Assembly (NCBI RefSeq): GCF_000383235.1
Contig: NZ_KB910928.1
Location: 1-64,000 of the forward strand
Reading direction: 5' to 3'
Origin: Bacillus sp. 123MFChir2
Lineage (GTDB): Bacteria > Bacillota > Bacilli > Bacillales > Bacillaceae_G
DNA: 64,000 bases
The translations under genes and the position numbers were made by a program. The notes under the pieces were generated by a model. That model did no database searches. It saw only the letters and a list, made by a program, of their open reading frames with translations, and was not told the origin of the DNA. This document shows positions 8,592-18,639 of this stretch, piece after piece; positions within the stretch are counted from its first letter, which is position 1, and the number at the start of each line of letters is the position of its first letter.

Positions 8592-10502
8592 CTAGCCGAT
8601 ATGTTTCATATATTCTTTTTGCGCAAAGAAGAAATAGAGTGTACATGCGATGAGATAAATAGCAATGACCTCTAAAACGCCCCAAGGTAATTTCATAGAA
8701 AAGGCCTTTTGGCATGTATGTAAAGCAACTGCACTATGTGCGCTGCCTAATAAAACTGGAAAAAAGAAAAGAATCCCTAATTGCCAACGTGAAATCCTAT
8801 TTATTTCTTGCTTTGTCATTCCGATTTTCAAAAGAGCTTGATATTGCAGACGGTCATATTCAATATTATGAAACCATTTAAAATAAACTGTGCTACATGA
8901 CGCTAGAAGAAAGAGAACACTAATGAACGAACCGACAAATAATATTAGATTCCCTCCGTCTTTCGTCATCTTATATGTGTACACATTATTACGAGTTATT
9001 TCCTCTTTCCCCTTTAAAATAAGAGATTGTAATTCTTCTCCTAACCTTTCCGCATTGTCCCAATCTCTTACTTCATATCCGTTGTATACAAATTTTTCGT
9101 GATTCGGAACTTGACGAGCAAGCTTCTGAAAATCTCGATTGTTCATAACGAAGAATCTTCCGCTCCGCTGACTTGTATCACTATTAAATGCATTCCCTTC
9201 ATATGCTCCATTATATGTAAAGCGATATGGTTCCCCTAGTACTTTAAAATGTATATATTTCTGAGGATCTTTATAGGGAAGATCATACTTACTATAATAA
9301 ATAAATGTCACTGTTCCCTCTTTCGGATGAATCTGCTCCTTCGACTGCCCTTTTGCTTCTCTATTATATTCATCTTCTCCAATCACAGTTGCATAAGACT
9401 CTTTACCAGAATCCAATTGAAATGTTGCTGGGATTCCAATAAACGTTACGTAACGAAAATCATTGACACCGTGCTTACGAAACAACTTTTCAACCGTTTC
9501 TTTCTCCATTACCTCCCTAGAATCAATTCCTTTTTCAACATAGGAAAAAGCATGCGGCTGTTCATAGCGAAATAGTTCTCTTGTATTGGAAAAAAACAAA
9601 TAAACAGATCCTGTCGCCGTTACTACTATCGTTGTTAACATCGATAAAATAAAGAAAAAGCGCCGATTGTCTTTCACTGTATATAACAACTGATTGATAA
9701 CGAATAAATGCGGATAGCGACACATGACACTCTTTCTATTTTTAATTCCTTGTAATACTTGAATCAGGCCATGTGTACAGACAAAATACGTGCCAACTGT
9801 TGTTAAAATCGTAACAGGTATAAAATAAAGGGCAATGTTCATCATCGTCACTTTTGTTGTTAAACCATAACCGATACTTATACAGACAAACCCGAACCAA
9901 CAAAGCCACTTCTTACTTCTCGTTTCTTTTTTTCCTTCTTGCATTTCTTTTAATAAATGAATAACTTCTATTTTCCATATACGCAGCGCACTAAAAATGG
10001 GTAAAAGAAGAAAGATAACCCCATATGTCATCATCGTTATCACAATCGCTTTTGAACTAAGCACAAACGGCAATTCAGTCGGCATATTAAGTAATAAACT
10101 AAAAATCATAAAAAATAGCTTTAAAAAGAGTATGCCTATCCCAATGCCGAAAAAACTCGCAAGGAAGCCCACTATCATTTGCTCCATGATCATCATCCAG
10201 ATGAGATTTACTTTCGTAGCTCCCATTAATATAAATAGCCCAAATTCTTTCTTTCGAGACTGTATAAAAATTGAACTAGAATACAGAATAAATAGAATTG
10301 AGAAAGCAATTACAATTACATCGCATACAATCAGGCCTGCCTGCACTCCCTCATACAGATTATCCGTCCTCATGTTAGGATGCAAAATAATAGATGTATA
10401 CATAAAAAAGGCAAAAACAGAGAAACAACTACTTAAGAAAAATATTTTGTAGTTGTGCCAATTCCCTCTAACATTTTGAAAAGTAAGCCCATAAAACTTC
10501 AC
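8592..10502 (-). CDS. BceB-type ABC permease (FtsX family), second of a tandem pair
   Basis: Permease of a peptide-antibiotic detoxification ABC transporter. The pattern is that of BceB: one N-terminal membrane helix (about residues 17-39), FtsX-like helix groups, a large extracytoplasmic loop of about 200 residues (about 310-520) and a final cluster of membrane helices. 636 residues. It starts at a GTG preceded by GGAGGGGG. Clearly paralogous to the permease just upstream (similar N-termini GNWHNYK/GNWRNYK and C-termini ending KHIG/KHVKS). A hairpin separates the two genes, which may lower its expression. Substrate unknown; bacitracin-like or lantibiotic peptides are typical for the family. 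Confidence 0.88.
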   Translation of the reverse strand: MKFYGLTFQNVRGNWHNYKIFFLSSCFSVFAFFMYTSIILHPNMRTDNLYEGVQAGLIVCDVIVIAFSILFILYSSSIFIQSRKKEFGLFILMGATKVNLIWMMIMEQMIVGFLASFFGIGIGILFLKLFFMIFSLLLNMPTELPFVLSSKAIVITMMTYGVIFLLLPIFSALRIWKIEVIHLLKEMQEGKKETRSKKWLCWFGFVCISIGYGLTTKVTMMNIALYFIPVTILTTVGTYFVCTHGLIQVLQGIKNRKSVMCRYPHLFVINQLLYTVKDNRRFFFILSMLTTIVVTATGSVYLFFSNTRELFRYEQPHAFSYVEKGIDSREVMEKETVEKLFRKHGVNDFRYVTFIGIPATFQLDSGKESYATVIGEDEYNREAKGQSKEQIHPKEGTVTFIYYSKYDLPYKDPQKYIHFKVLGEPYRFTYNGAYEGNAFNSDTSQRSGRFFVMNNRDFQKLARQVPNHEKFVYNGYEVRDWDNAERLGEELQSLILKGKEEITRNNVYTYKMTKDGGNLILFVGSFISVLFLLASCSTVYFKWFHNIEYDRLQYQALLKIGMTKQEINRISRWQLGILFFFPVLLGSAHSAVALHTCQKAFSMKLPWGVLEVIAIYLIACTLYFFFAQKEYMKHIG

Positions 10503-10528
10503 CTTTCCCCCTCCTAAAACCCATTACA

Positions 10529-10563
10529 TACGTAAAAAGCTAGGAAATCCTAGCTTTTTACGT
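10529..10563 (-). terminator. Hairpin between the two permease genes
   Basis: ACGTAAAAAGCTAGGA and TCCTAGCTTTTTACGT form an almost perfect palindrome. The stop codon of the first permease (TAG at 10550-10552) lies inside the stem. It resembles an attenuator or terminator, though the T-run is only five bases. Confidence 0.6.
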
Positions 10564-12463
10564 GCTTTAAATATCCTCTTTGTGCAATGGCAAAATATAA
10601 TGCGGATGCTAGTACATATGCTGTAATAATAACCGCTCCTGATTTCCATAAGTCTAGATACAACATGTTTCCTAATGTATATAATGCAAATCCACTATGC
10701 AAAACACCTATTAAAATTGGAATAAAGAAAATAGCTCCCATTTGCCGAACTGCAATTTTACGAATCTCTTGATCCGTCATACCAATTCGTTTTAAAGAAT
10801 GAAATTGAATACGGTCTTGTTCTTTATCATTAAACCACTTAAAGTATGTCATGCTGCAAGCAAAGAAGAAGAACAATATTGTTATGAAGAAACCAATAAA
10901 CATCGTAATCGCACCATTTTCTTTTACATTTTGATAAACAAGAATCGAATTATCAAAATTCGCTTTTTTATCATCGGCGATGTGACCTTTTAATTCCTTC
11001 ACGAGAGCCTCCGTATCTTTCCAGTTCTGAATATAATAACCGTAATACATCATCTTTTCTGCATCTGGGACAGCTGCTGCATACTTGGCGTAGTCTTGTT
11101 CATTTACAACAAATAAATTACTCGTATTAAATAACGCTTTTGTATACGGCTTATTTAACTTCAGCTCATACGATTGATTTTGTACTTTAAATGCAAAAGG
11201 CTTCGCTTCATCAAATTTCATGAGTTCATTCATCATATCCAACACAACCATTGTGCCAGTTCCAGGTTTATTATGAATCTCCTGTTCCTGTTGCTTTCGT
11301 GCTTCTGCATTAAATTCTTGCTCAGAGATAATTCTTATATCAAACTCTCGGTTTTCATTCATCCATTTTATATGAAATGTTCCTGGTATTTCTTTTAAGG
11401 TTACTTTTCGTGCCTGTTCAAAATTATGTTTTTTAAGTAGTGATTGCACTGTATCTTCTTTCACCACTTCATGAGAGTTTACCCCTTTTTCTTGAATGGA
11501 AATAGCATGCGGAGAATGTTGCACTACTTTTGCACTCATATCCTCAAAGAAGACGTATAACGTCCCCATTGCCGATGCAACAATTGCTGTGATGATTGAA
11601 ACAACAAATAGAAAACGGGCGTTATCTTTCATCTTATAAACGAGATTACTAATAACAAACAAATTCGGCTGCTTATAAAAAAGCGCCTTTCTCTTTTGCA
11701 ATGCTTTTAATAGAACTACACTTCCTTGTGTGAATAAAAAATATGTTCCGACAATTGTCAAACCAACAATTGGAAGGAAGTACACCGTAAGGTTCATAAA
11801 TGTTACTTGAAAGCAAAGAACGTAAGCAACAATAATACTTAGCAATCCGGCTAAAAATAACCATGTAAACGAAAACGGCTCAACTCTTTGTTTTCTTGCA
11901 TCGCGAAGTAAATCAATAATTTGCAATCTCCATATCGTCCATAATCCAAATAATGATAAAACAAAAAAGAGAATCAAATATACACCAGCAGTAATGGCGA
12001 TTGCTTTTCCATTCCAGACAAATGGCAATGCTTTTTCAATTCCAACCACAGCACTCACTGCTTTAAAAAAGAGCGGTAAACCGAGCATACCAAGAGCAAT
12101 TCCACTGACAATTGAAATGCAGCCAAGAATTATTTGCTCTAGCATGATCATTCTTCCTAACTGTCCTTTTGTCGCACCAATTAAAGTAAATAGTCCTAGC
12201 TCTTTTTTACGAGCCCGTAAAAAGATGGAGTTCGAATATAAAATGAATAACCCCGAAAATAAAATCACAATATAATTACATGTCTCTAATCCTTTGTCAA
12301 TACGCATTTTCATACTAATGTTCCCATTCACGACATCTGGATGATATATAAACGAAGCATACATAAAAAACACAAAAATCGATAAACAGCTACTAATTAA
12401 AAAGGCTTTATAATTACGCCAGTTTCCTTTGACATTACTAAACGCGAGCTGGCGAAAGTTCAT
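10550..12463 (-). CDS. BceB-type ABC permease (FtsX family), first of a tandem pair
   Basis: Membrane part of a Bce-type transporter, 637 residues with the same layout as its paralogue: an N-terminal helix, FtsX core helices, an extracellular domain of about 200 residues (about 310-520) and C-terminal helices. Both proteins carry a GATK segment after the second helix group (LFTLIGATKGQL here). The ATG lies inside the end of the ATPase gene (26-bp overlap) with GGAGGAG upstream, so the two are translationally coupled and this is probably the ATPase's main partner. The external loop is presumed to sense and bind the peptide in concert with the kinase. Confidence 0.9.
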   Translation of the reverse strand: MNFRQLAFSNVKGNWRNYKAFLISSCLSIFVFFMYASFIYHPDVVNGNISMKMRIDKGLETCNYIVILFSGLFILYSNSIFLRARKKELGLFTLIGATKGQLGRMIMLEQIILGCISIVSGIALGMLGLPLFFKAVSAVVGIEKALPFVWNGKAIAITAGVYLILFFVLSLFGLWTIWRLQIIDLLRDARKQRVEPFSFTWLFLAGLLSIIVAYVLCFQVTFMNLTVYFLPIVGLTIVGTYFLFTQGSVVLLKALQKRKALFYKQPNLFVISNLVYKMKDNARFLFVVSIITAIVASAMGTLYVFFEDMSAKVVQHSPHAISIQEKGVNSHEVVKEDTVQSLLKKHNFEQARKVTLKEIPGTFHIKWMNENREFDIRIISEQEFNAEARKQQEQEIHNKPGTGTMVVLDMMNELMKFDEAKPFAFKVQNQSYELKLNKPYTKALFNTSNLFVVNEQDYAKYAAAVPDAEKMMYYGYYIQNWKDTEALVKELKGHIADDKKANFDNSILVYQNVKENGAITMFIGFFITILFFFFACSMTYFKWFNDKEQDRIQFHSLKRIGMTDQEIRKIAVRQMGAIFFIPILIGVLHSGFALYTLGNMLYLDLWKSGAVIITAYVLASALYFAIAQRGYLKHVKS

Positions 12464-13214
12464 GGTATTCTCCTCCTAGCATCGCAAGTACGTCTAATAT
12501 TTCTTGGAAAAAGGCTTGTTTTGTTTCTCCTTTATGAATCTCTGAGAAAATTTCACCGTCACGAATAAATAAAATACGTTCACAATAACTTGCGGCAACA
12601 GGGTCATGTGTTACCATCGCAATTGTCACTTTCTTCTCTTCATGAAGCTCCTGCAAGGCACCCATTAATGATTTTGCTGATTTAGAGTCTAAGTTTCCTG
12701 TCGGTTCATCAGCTAAAATTAACGTCGGCTGATGAATAATTGCTCGTGCTGCTGCTGCACGCTGCTGCTGACCGCCTGACACTTCGTACACTTTTTTATG
12801 TAAAATTTCCTCTATATTTAGAAACTTTGCTATTTCTAATACTTTCGCATCAATTTCTTTCACAGGACGATTTGCCATTACAAGTGGCAAAATGATATTT
12901 TCCTTAATCGATAACGTATCAAGCAAGTTAAAATCTTGGAAAATAAATCCCAAGTGTGTACGACGAAACGCCGCAAGTTTCGCAGCACGCATTTGACTAA
13001 TTTCTTCGCCGTTCATATAAACGTGACCTGATGTCGGTTTATCAATCGTTGCTAATAAATTGAGAAGCGTTGTTTTTCCGCTTCCTGATGGTCCCATAAT
13101 GCCGACAAATTCACCTTCTTCAATTTTAAAGTTAATATTATTTAGCGCTGTCGTTGTTACCGATCCTTTTGATTGATACACCTTTGTCAAACCTTTTACT
13201 TCAAGAACACTCAT
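12438..13214 (-). CDS. ABC transporter ATPase of the Bce type
   Basis: Nucleotide-binding subunit that powers the FtsX-type permeases. Walker A GPSGSGKTT (about residue 40), Q-loop, signature VSGGQQQRAA, Walker B LILADEPTGNLD and the H-loop VTHDP are all intact. 258 residues, the MacB/LolD/BceA size. GGGGG precedes the ATG. It lies 93 bp after the kinase gene and overlaps the first permease. In Bce systems the transporter is both the detoxification pump and the sensor for the kinase. Confidence 0.95.
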   Translation of the reverse strand: MSVLEVKGLTKVYQSKGSVTTTALNNINFKIEEGEFVGIMGPSGSGKTTLLNLLATIDKPTSGHVYMNGEEISQMRAAKLAAFRRTHLGFIFQDFNLLDTLSIKENIILPLVMANRPVKEIDAKVLEIAKFLNIEEILHKKVYEVSGGQQQRAAAARAIIHQPTLILADEPTGNLDSKSAKSLMGALQELHEEKKVTIAMVTHDPVAASYCERILFIRDGEIFSEIHKGETKQAFFQEILDVLAMLGGEYHELSPARV

Positions 13215-13307
13215 TTCGAATCCCCCTATATGTTTTCTTCTTACTTTTACTATAGAAAAAACAAGGGAAAGTAACGAGTGATTTCCCTTACAAAACGGTT
13301 TGTTATC

Positions 13308-14390
13308 TTACAATTTTGTCATTTTTCGCATCATTTGATGATATCCTTTATCTTTTGAGAATTGAAACGTAAATGTTGTTCCTTCCTTCTCTATTGATTG
13401 TACAGAAACCCCATGACTCAGATGATCACAAATTTGCTTTGTAATGTATAACCCCATCCCTGTCGCTTCTCTCGTTTTCCGTCCATTGACACCTGTAAAA
13501 AATGGTTCAAAAATTCGCTTTATATCTTGCTTTGGAATCCCTATTCCGTTGTCACAAATATGCAATGCAATAGAACTTTCTGTTTCTTCGATTTGAAATG
13601 TAATCTCTTTTTTCTCTTTCTCTGTAATTCTTGTATACTTCAAAGCATTCATGACAATTTGATTAATGGCTATACTGAGCCATTTTTGATCCGAAGATAC
13701 CATGTACTGTTCTTTTTCAAACAGAACCTTCGGATACACAGCATACTGAATGAATGTCTTTTTATGCTGATTAATATTGTCACGAACAATGTCCACTACA
13801 TTAACTTCTTCTATTTTATAATCTTTCCCAAACTGTTCGAGGCGTGCCATATGAAGCGCTAAATCTAACCCCTGTAATATGCGATTATTTTCTTCACGAA
13901 TACTTTCAATCGTATCTCTTGCTTCGCGGTGCGTTTGTCCAAGTTTTTGCAATAATAATTCAATGACAGATACAGGCGTTTTCATTTGGTGAATCCATTG
14001 GTTCATAAAGATCGTTTGCTGTTCTCCTTTGGCCTGCCCTTCATGGATTTCATTCATATATTGTTGTCTTAAGAGCGAAAAAGCTTCTACAATTGCTTCT
14101 TGCTCATATGTATAAGATGAACTGACAGATAAAGAATGGTGCAACTCCTGTCCCTCTGCAATATAATGTTCTACCTTTTGTAAAAAGGCTCGTCTTTTCC
14201 GATAATCATGTATCAAAAAGAAAGTAAAAACGACGATTGATAATAAAAATCCATATAGCCATGTACTCCAATTTATAGATTGTTTTTGTAAAAAAGATTG
14301 CAATTGCAAGACAAGACCAAATAGAAGGATACTCATCACGTAAGAAATAAGTAATGCACTGCGGTCCATCACATATTTTTTAAGATTCAT
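13308..14390 (-). CDS. BceS-like sensor histidine kinase
   Basis: Intramembrane-sensing kinase: two closely spaced N-terminal membrane helices (about residues 13-30 and 36-60) with almost no extracellular loop, then a dimerisation/phosphoacceptor region with His in WIHQMKTPVSV and an HATPase domain (INQIVMNALKYT, CDNGIGIP, TGMGLYITKQI). About 360 residues. The frame allows an ATG at 14396, but GGGTG is better spaced from the ATG at 14390. It overlaps the response regulator gene. Such kinases get their signal from the cognate BceAB transporter, consistent with the genes downstream. Confidence 0.9.
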   Translation of the reverse strand: MNLKKYVMDRSALLISYVMSILLFGLVLQLQSFLQKQSINWSTWLYGFLLSIVVFTFFLIHDYRKRRAFLQKVEHYIAEGQELHHSLSVSSSYTYEQEAIVEAFSLLRQQYMNEIHEGQAKGEQQTIFMNQWIHQMKTPVSVIELLLQKLGQTHREARDTIESIREENNRILQGLDLALHMARLEQFGKDYKIEEVNVVDIVRDNINQHKKTFIQYAVYPKVLFEKEQYMVSSDQKWLSIAINQIVMNALKYTRITEKEKKEITFQIEETESSIALHICDNGIGIPKQDIKRIFEPFFTGVNGRKTREATGMGLYITKQICDHLSHGVSVQSIEKEGTTFTFQFSKDKGYHQMMRKMTKL

Positions 14391-15087
14391 GTTCATTCAC
14401 CCAATTCGTTAAGAGCGCATATCCATAGCTCCGTTTCGTCACAATTGCATCCGTAATTCCTATCTCTTCTAACTTTTTACGGACACGCTTTACATTTACA
14501 GTTAACGTATTATCATCAACAAAAGCAATCTCATCCCATAATGCTTCAAGTAACTCTTCTCTCGTTACATATTGATCCGCTTGTTTCATTAAGCATTCTA
14601 ATAAATAATACTCATTTTTTGTAAGTTCTATTTGCTTCCCTTGCCACTCTGCCATGTGCTGCGCAGGATATAAAAGCAACCCATTCACACCAAAATAATC
14701 ACTTTCTGATGACGATGCATATTCGCCATATACACGGCGCAGTGCACTCTTTACTTTTGCCATAACAATATCTAAATGAAACGGCTTCGTTATATAATCG
14801 TCACCGCCATTTTCAATCGCCATTACTTGATCCATCTCTCCCGTACGTGCAGATACAAAAATAATCGGCGCGTTTGAAACAGTACGAATTTGACGGCACC
14901 AATAAAACCCATCAAAATATGGTAAATTAATATCCAGTAAAACTAAATGCGGGTTCACTTTTGCAAATTCATCTTTTATATACCGAAAATCTTGTACACG
15001 AAATGACTGATAACCATATTTATCAAGGTGCCCTTCTAAAATATCACCAATTTTCAAATCGTCTTCTACAATCATTATTTTATACAT
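14380..15087 (-). CDS. BceR-like response regulator (OmpR family)
   Basis: Receiver domain at residues 1-120 with acidic pocket VEDD, phosphoacceptor Asp52 (LVLLDINLPYFDG) and lysine in YITKPFH, followed by a winged-helix DNA-binding domain (about 130-230, ending TKRSYGYAL). 235 residues. GGGAGTGGG precedes the ATG. Together with the overlapping kinase gene and the ABC genes downstream it forms a Bce-type two-component/transporter module; it probably activates the transporter promoter, but I could not locate its binding site with confidence. Confidence 0.93.
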   Translation of the reverse strand: MYKIMIVEDDLKIGDILEGHLDKYGYQSFRVQDFRYIKDEFAKVNPHLVLLDINLPYFDGFYWCRQIRTVSNAPIIFVSARTGEMDQVMAIENGGDDYITKPFHLDIVMAKVKSALRRVYGEYASSSESDYFGVNGLLLYPAQHMAEWQGKQIELTKNEYYLLECLMKQADQYVTREELLEALWDEIAFVDDNTLTVNVKRVRKKLEEIGITDAIVTKRSYGYALLTNWVNEHES

Positions 15088-15130
15088 ATCATTCCCACTC
15101 CCTTATAAGAACCAACATTACTATTTGTTC

Positions 15131-15332
15131 TACATAAATCCAAGTTAAAAAACCGACCCAAAAAACCCTTTCTTTTAGAGGAGAACGAGAGGCTCTGGCC
15201 ATGCGTAGAAGCGGTCAGTTCCTTTTCCTACCACATGCGATGTTTAAAACAAAAGGAGGGGACCAGTAGCGATCATGTTGTATTCTACATAGCAACGATT
15301 TATATGTCGGAAAATTAAAATGGTTTTATATA
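15131..15332 (+). repeat. bcr-type interspersed repeat, copy 2
   Basis: About 200 bp with terminal inverted repeats (ACATAAATCCAAGTTAA at left; the complement of TTAAAATGGTTTTATATA at right). The core has the family's CTGGCCATGCGTAGAAGCGG stem with a T-rich tract after it. It fills most of the gap between the response regulator and the obg terminator; I see no gene in this interval (15088-15417). Confidence 0.82.
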
Positions 15333-15383
15333 CATCTACCCTTTTCCATTATAAGGGTAAATCCCCATTTGAGGATGATTTTT

Positions 15384-15422
15384 CGACAAAAAAAAGACTA
15401 CCGAATTCCGGCAGTCTTTAAT
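15384..15422 (-). terminator. Intrinsic terminator after obg
   Basis: AAAGACTGCCGGAATT and its complement with one mismatch form a stem that begins at the obg stop codon, followed by eight T on the minus strand. Confidence 0.85.
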
Positions 15423-16704
15423 CGATAAATTCAAATTCATATTCAAGAATTTTTACAATATCGCCGTCTTTTGCACCGCGTTGGCGCAGCGCTTCATCAA
15501 TGCCCATACCGCGCATTTGACGAGCAAATCTACGTACAGATTCATCACGAGAGAAGTCTGTCATCTTGAATGTTTTCTCAATATCATAACCAGTAATGAC
15601 AAATGTACCATCGCTTTCACGTGTAATTTCAAATTTAGAGCCTTCACCCTCAAATTTGTACATTACACTCGCTTCAGATTCATCTACAACTTCGTGTATT
15701 GGGAATTCTGGTGTTGTTTCGATCAGATTTGCTACTTCAAATAGTAAATCACGAACACCTTGACGCGTTACTGCAGAAATTGGGAAGATTTTAACGATAT
15801 CGCCCACTTTTTCTTTGAACGCTTGTAAATTTTCTTCTGCATCTGGCATATCCATTTTGTTTGCAACAACAACTTGTGGACGCTCTGTTAAACGCAGATT
15901 GTATTCTTTTAATTCATTATTAATTGTTACGTAATCCTCATATGGATCGCGTCCTTCTAAACCAGACATATCGATCACATGAACGATAACGCGTGTACGC
16001 TCAATATGACGTAAAAATTGATGTCCAAGCCCAACACCTTCGTGTGCCCCTTCAATCAATCCTGGAAGGTCTGCCATAACAAAGCTGCGACCATCACCTG
16101 TTTCAACTACTCCAAGGTTTGGAACAATTGTTGTGAAGTGATATTCAGCAATTTTGGGACGTGCTGATGATACAACAGATAATAATGTTGATTTACCGAC
16201 ACTTGGGAATCCAACAAGACCTACATCAGCTAACACTTTCAATTCTAGAACGACTTCACGTTCTTGACCTGGTTCACCATTCTCAGCAATTTCTGGAGCT
16301 GGATTCGTCGGCGTCGCAAAACGTGAATTACCACGGCCACCACGGCCACCTTTTGCGATAACTGCTGACTGCTCATGCGTTACTAAATCCGCAAGAATTT
16401 GACCAGTAGCTTCATCTTTTACAACCGTTCCCGGCGGAACTTTTACAATTAAATCATCCGCTTTACGGCCATGTTGGCCTTTACTCATTCCATGTTGACC
16501 GCGATCCGCTTTAAAATGACGCTGATAGCGGAAATCCATTAATGTACGTAATCCTTCGTCTACTACGAAAACAACATCGGCACCTTTACCACCATCACCG
16601 CCTGCTGGGCCACCTTTTGGAACATATTTTTCACGACGATATGCAACCATTCCGTTACCGCCGTCGCCGCCTTTTACATATATCTTGACCTGATCTACAA
16701 ACAT
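15418..16704 (-). CDS. obg: GTPase Obg
   Basis: Essential Spo0B-associated GTPase involved in 50S ribosome maturation and the stress/sporulation response. Starts [18 protein letters not shown] with the glycine-rich OBG domain (1-158), then the G domain ([27 protein letters not shown]) and a C-terminal OCT domain. The frame extends 27 codons further upstream, but the family N-terminus and the TAATG overlap with the spo0B stop fix the start at 16704 (428 residues). Co-transcribed with spo0B as in B. subtilis. Confidence 0.97.
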   Translation of the reverse strand: MFVDQVKIYVKGGDGGNGMVAYRREKYVPKGGPAGGDGGKGADVVFVVDEGLRTLMDFRYQRHFKADRGQHGMSKGQHGRKADDLIVKVPPGTVVKDEATGQILADLVTHEQSAVIAKGGRGGRGNSRFATPTNPAPEIAENGEPGQEREVVLELKVLADVGLVGFPSVGKSTLLSVVSSARPKIAEYHFTTIVPNLGVVETGDGRSFVMADLPGLIEGAHEGVGLGHQFLRHIERTRVIVHVIDMSGLEGRDPYEDYVTINNELKEYNLRLTERPQVVVANKMDMPDAEENLQAFKEKVGDIVKIFPISAVTRQGVRDLLFEVANLIETTPEFPIHEVVDESEASVMYKFEGEGSKFEITRESDGTFVITGYDIEKTFKMTDFSRDESVRRFARQMRGMGIDEALRQRGAKDGDIVKILEYEFEFID

Positions 16705-17252
16705 TATCTCACCACACTTTTTTCTAGTAGTTGTAATATAATCGAGATTTCTTCCTCTCGCACTGTATAAGAAATGGAACACCATTTATTATGTTGAGAA
16801 GCAAGCCACCCTTGTATCTCTTGTACATTTGTTAGCTTGCCACGAAAATCAAAAAAGAAACGAGCATCCTCACCTTCACATCCAACTGTGATACAAACAT
16901 AATTTTCAACATAAACGTCTAAACTATGCTCAAGTATTTGGAAAAATTGAGCCGTCCATACAGATACTCTTTCATCTAGATGCGATAAGTTATGTATGTC
17001 TCCTAATACTTCATACTCCAACAAGCACGGATGCTGTTTCCAATTATATGTTAAAATCCATTCTGAAAACTTGGGCATAGAAAGCCCGATCAGATTCGAT
17101 TCTTGTCTCGCTTCTTGGACAAAACGATCGATGAGTCCATGAATTTCTTCCACTCTTCCAAGTGAAAGATTTCCTTTAATCATCTGCATACGATTAAGCC
17201 AATCATGTCTTGAATGACGCAACGCATCTATAATTGTCCATTTTTCTTCCAT
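16704..17252 (-). CDS. spo0B: Sporulation initiation phosphotransferase Spo0B
   Basis: Relays phosphate from Spo0F to Spo0A in the sporulation phosphorelay. 182 residues with the phosphoacceptor His16 in [18 protein letters not shown], in the helical hairpin, and a degenerate ATPase-like C-terminal domain. AAAGGGG precedes the ATG. The stop overlaps the obg start by one base (TAATG), the classical spo0B-obg arrangement. Spo0B is poorly conserved at sequence level; identification rests on the RHDWLN motif and on position. Confidence 0.93.
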   Translation of the reverse strand: MEEKWTIIDALRHSRHDWLNRMQMIKGNLSLGRVEEIHGLIDRFVQEARQESNLIGLSMPKFSEWILTYNWKQHPCLLEYEVLGDIHNLSHLDERVSVWTAQFFQILEHSLDVYVENYVCITVGCEGEDARFFFDFRGKLTNVQEIQGWLASQHNKWCSISYTVREEEISIILQLLEKSVVR

Positions 17253-17271
17253 TCATATACCCCTTTAATAT

Positions 17272-17310
17272 AGAAAAACCCTAACCTGCACTCAGGTTAG
17301 AGTTTTCCGT
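17272..17310 (-). terminator. Terminator after rpmA
   Basis: AAAACTCTAACCTGA and CAGGTTAGGGTTTTT pair on the minus strand between rpmA and spo0B. This separates the ribosomal genes from the spo0B-obg unit. Confidence 0.8.
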
Positions 17311-17317
17311 GAGTTTC

Positions 17318-17608
17318 TTATGCTTCTTGAGCAACAGGATATACGCTCACTTGTTTGCGGTCACGGCCAAGACGCTCGAAGCGTACTACGCCGTCAACTT
17401 TCGCGTATAATGTGTCATCGCCACCACGACCAACGTTAACACCTGGATAAATTTTTGTACCGCGTTGACGGTAAAGAATTGAACCACCTGAAACCATTTG
17501 ACCATCTGCACGTTTAGCACCAAGACGTTTTGACTGAGAGTCACGACCGTTCTTAGTACTACCCACACCTTTCTTAGATGCGAAAAACTGAAGATCTAAT
17601 CTTAACAT
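17318..17608 (-). CDS. rpmA: 50S ribosomal protein L27
   Basis: Ribosomal protein near the peptidyl-transferase centre. 96 residues starting [21 protein letters not shown]. The extra N-terminal nonapeptide before ASKKG is the Firmicute form that must be removed by the protease Prp (known from Staphylococcus aureus), whose gene is directly upstream. GGAGGTG precedes the ATG. Third gene of the rplU-prp-rpmA operon. Confidence 0.98.
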   Translation of the reverse strand: MLRLDLQFFASKKGVGSTKNGRDSQSKRLGAKRADGQMVSGGSILYRQRGTKIYPGVNVGRGGDDTLYAKVDGVVRFERLGRDRKQVSVYPVAQEA

Positions 17609-17611
17609 ACG

Positions 17612-17956
17612 TTACACCTCCTGCACTTTTTCTATTAATCGGATATATTTTCCGTAATCAAGTTCGATCGTTTTAAGCGAAACAACCATGCCCTCTAATA
17701 GGAAAGATGCTTTTTCTTTAGTAGAATTATCTAGATCACTAGGCAATTCATACATTAAGAATCCACCATCTTTTCCAAGTTCAATAGTTGCTTGCACACT
17801 ACAAAGTGATTCCACAGCATTTATTGTACCAAACACAACCGCTGTCGTTCCAGCGCAGACAAGATCTTGTCCATGCGGAGCGAAGTTGGCATGCCCGGTC
17901 ATTTTAAACGATAGAATACTTCCTAATTTCGTGCGGTTAATCGTAAATTTAATCAT
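17612..17956 (-). CDS. prp: Ribosomal-processing cysteine protease Prp (YsxB)
   Basis: Small cysteine protease that cleaves the N-terminal extension of L27. 114 residues with the catalytic pair His22 (TGHANFAPHG) and Cys34 (LVCAGTTAV) at the same positions as in characterised Prp proteins. Sits between rplU and rpmA, 11 bp and 3 bp from its neighbours, so enzyme and substrate are co-produced. The ribosome-binding site is weak (TTTGGG). Confidence 0.95.
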   Translation of the reverse strand: MIKFTINRTKLGSILSFKMTGHANFAPHGQDLVCAGTTAVVFGTINAVESLCSVQATIELGKDGGFLMYELPSDLDNSTKEKASFLLEGMVVSLKTIELDYGKYIRLIEKVQEV

Positions 17957-17967
17957 GACAACCCAAA

Positions 17968-18276
17968 TTAAGCGTTGATTGCTTCAATCACTAATTTCGT
18001 GTATGGTTGACGATGACCTTGTTTTTTACGATTGTTCTTTTTCGCTTTGTATTTGAAAACGATGATTTTCTTAGCGCGACCTTGTTTTTCAACCTTCGCA
18101 GTAACCGTTGCACCTTCTACAACTGGGCTACCAACTTTAACAGTTTCGCCACCAACGAAAAGAACTTTGTCAAAAGTAACAGTTTCACCAGCTTCTACGT
18201 CTAATTTCTCTACGTAGATTGCTTGACCAGCTTCAACTTTAATTTGTTTTCCACCTGTTTCGATAATTGCGTACAT
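17968..18276 (-). CDS. rplU: 50S ribosomal protein L21
   Basis: Ribosomal protein of 102 residues, [18 protein letters not shown] at the start and [17 protein letters not shown] at the end, as expected for L21. GAGGAGGTG precedes the ATG. First gene of rplU-prp-rpmA, behind a structured leader. Confidence 0.98.
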   Translation of the reverse strand: MYAIIETGGKQIKVEAGQAIYVEKLDVEAGETVTFDKVLFVGGETVKVGSPVVEGATVTAKVEKQGRAKKIIVFKYKAKKNNRKKQGHRQPYTKLVIEAINA

Positions 18277-18282
18277 AATTGC

Positions 18283-18405
18283 ACCTCCTCATAATTACTA
18301 AGACTCGCCAAAACGAGGTAGACATACAATGTCTTTTAGGAACCTGTCCTGCGCGGTTGTAGTATATAGCAGTTTAGGTGCTATAAACTATAACATAGAG
18401 ATGTT
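18283..18405 (-). promoter_or_regulatory. L21 leader (probable autoregulatory mRNA structure)
   Basis: The 5' untranslated region of rplU carries paired segments, for example GACATTGTATGTC and further stems around CAGGACAGGTTCC. Bacillus rplU genes have a conserved L21 leader RNA at this place (family knowledge). I infer the type from position and hairpins and did not fold it. Confidence 0.55.
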
Positions 18406-18439
18406 ATCATGAAACATAGACTATTGTCAATGAATCTTA

Positions 18440-18635
18440 TATATAAATCCAAATTAAAAAACTGACATACAACCCTTTTTTTGGTGGGCGAGGGCATCTG
18501 GCCATGCATAGAAGCGGTCAGGCCCTTTTTCTACCACATGCGATATTAAAACAAAGAAAACAAGAAAGTAACAGGTTACTTTTTGCTTTACATAGAGGCG
18601 AATTGTGTGTTGAAAAATCAAATTGAATTTATATA
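18440..18635 (+). repeat. bcr-type interspersed repeat, copy 3
   Basis: About 196 bp bounded by inverted ends (TATATAAATCCAAATTAA at left; TTGAATTTATATA at right). Contains CTGGCCATGCATAGAAGCGG followed by CAGGCCCTTTTT. It lies between the rplU leader and the rng stop codon (five bases away); no gene is visible in 18410-18639. Confidence 0.85.
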
Positions 18636-18639
18636 ATAA

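Noticed and set aside
16705-16785. Longer N-terminus for Obg (27 extra codons)
   Set aside because: It overlaps spo0B, has no ribosome-binding site, and the family N-terminus [16 protein letters not shown] begins at 16704.
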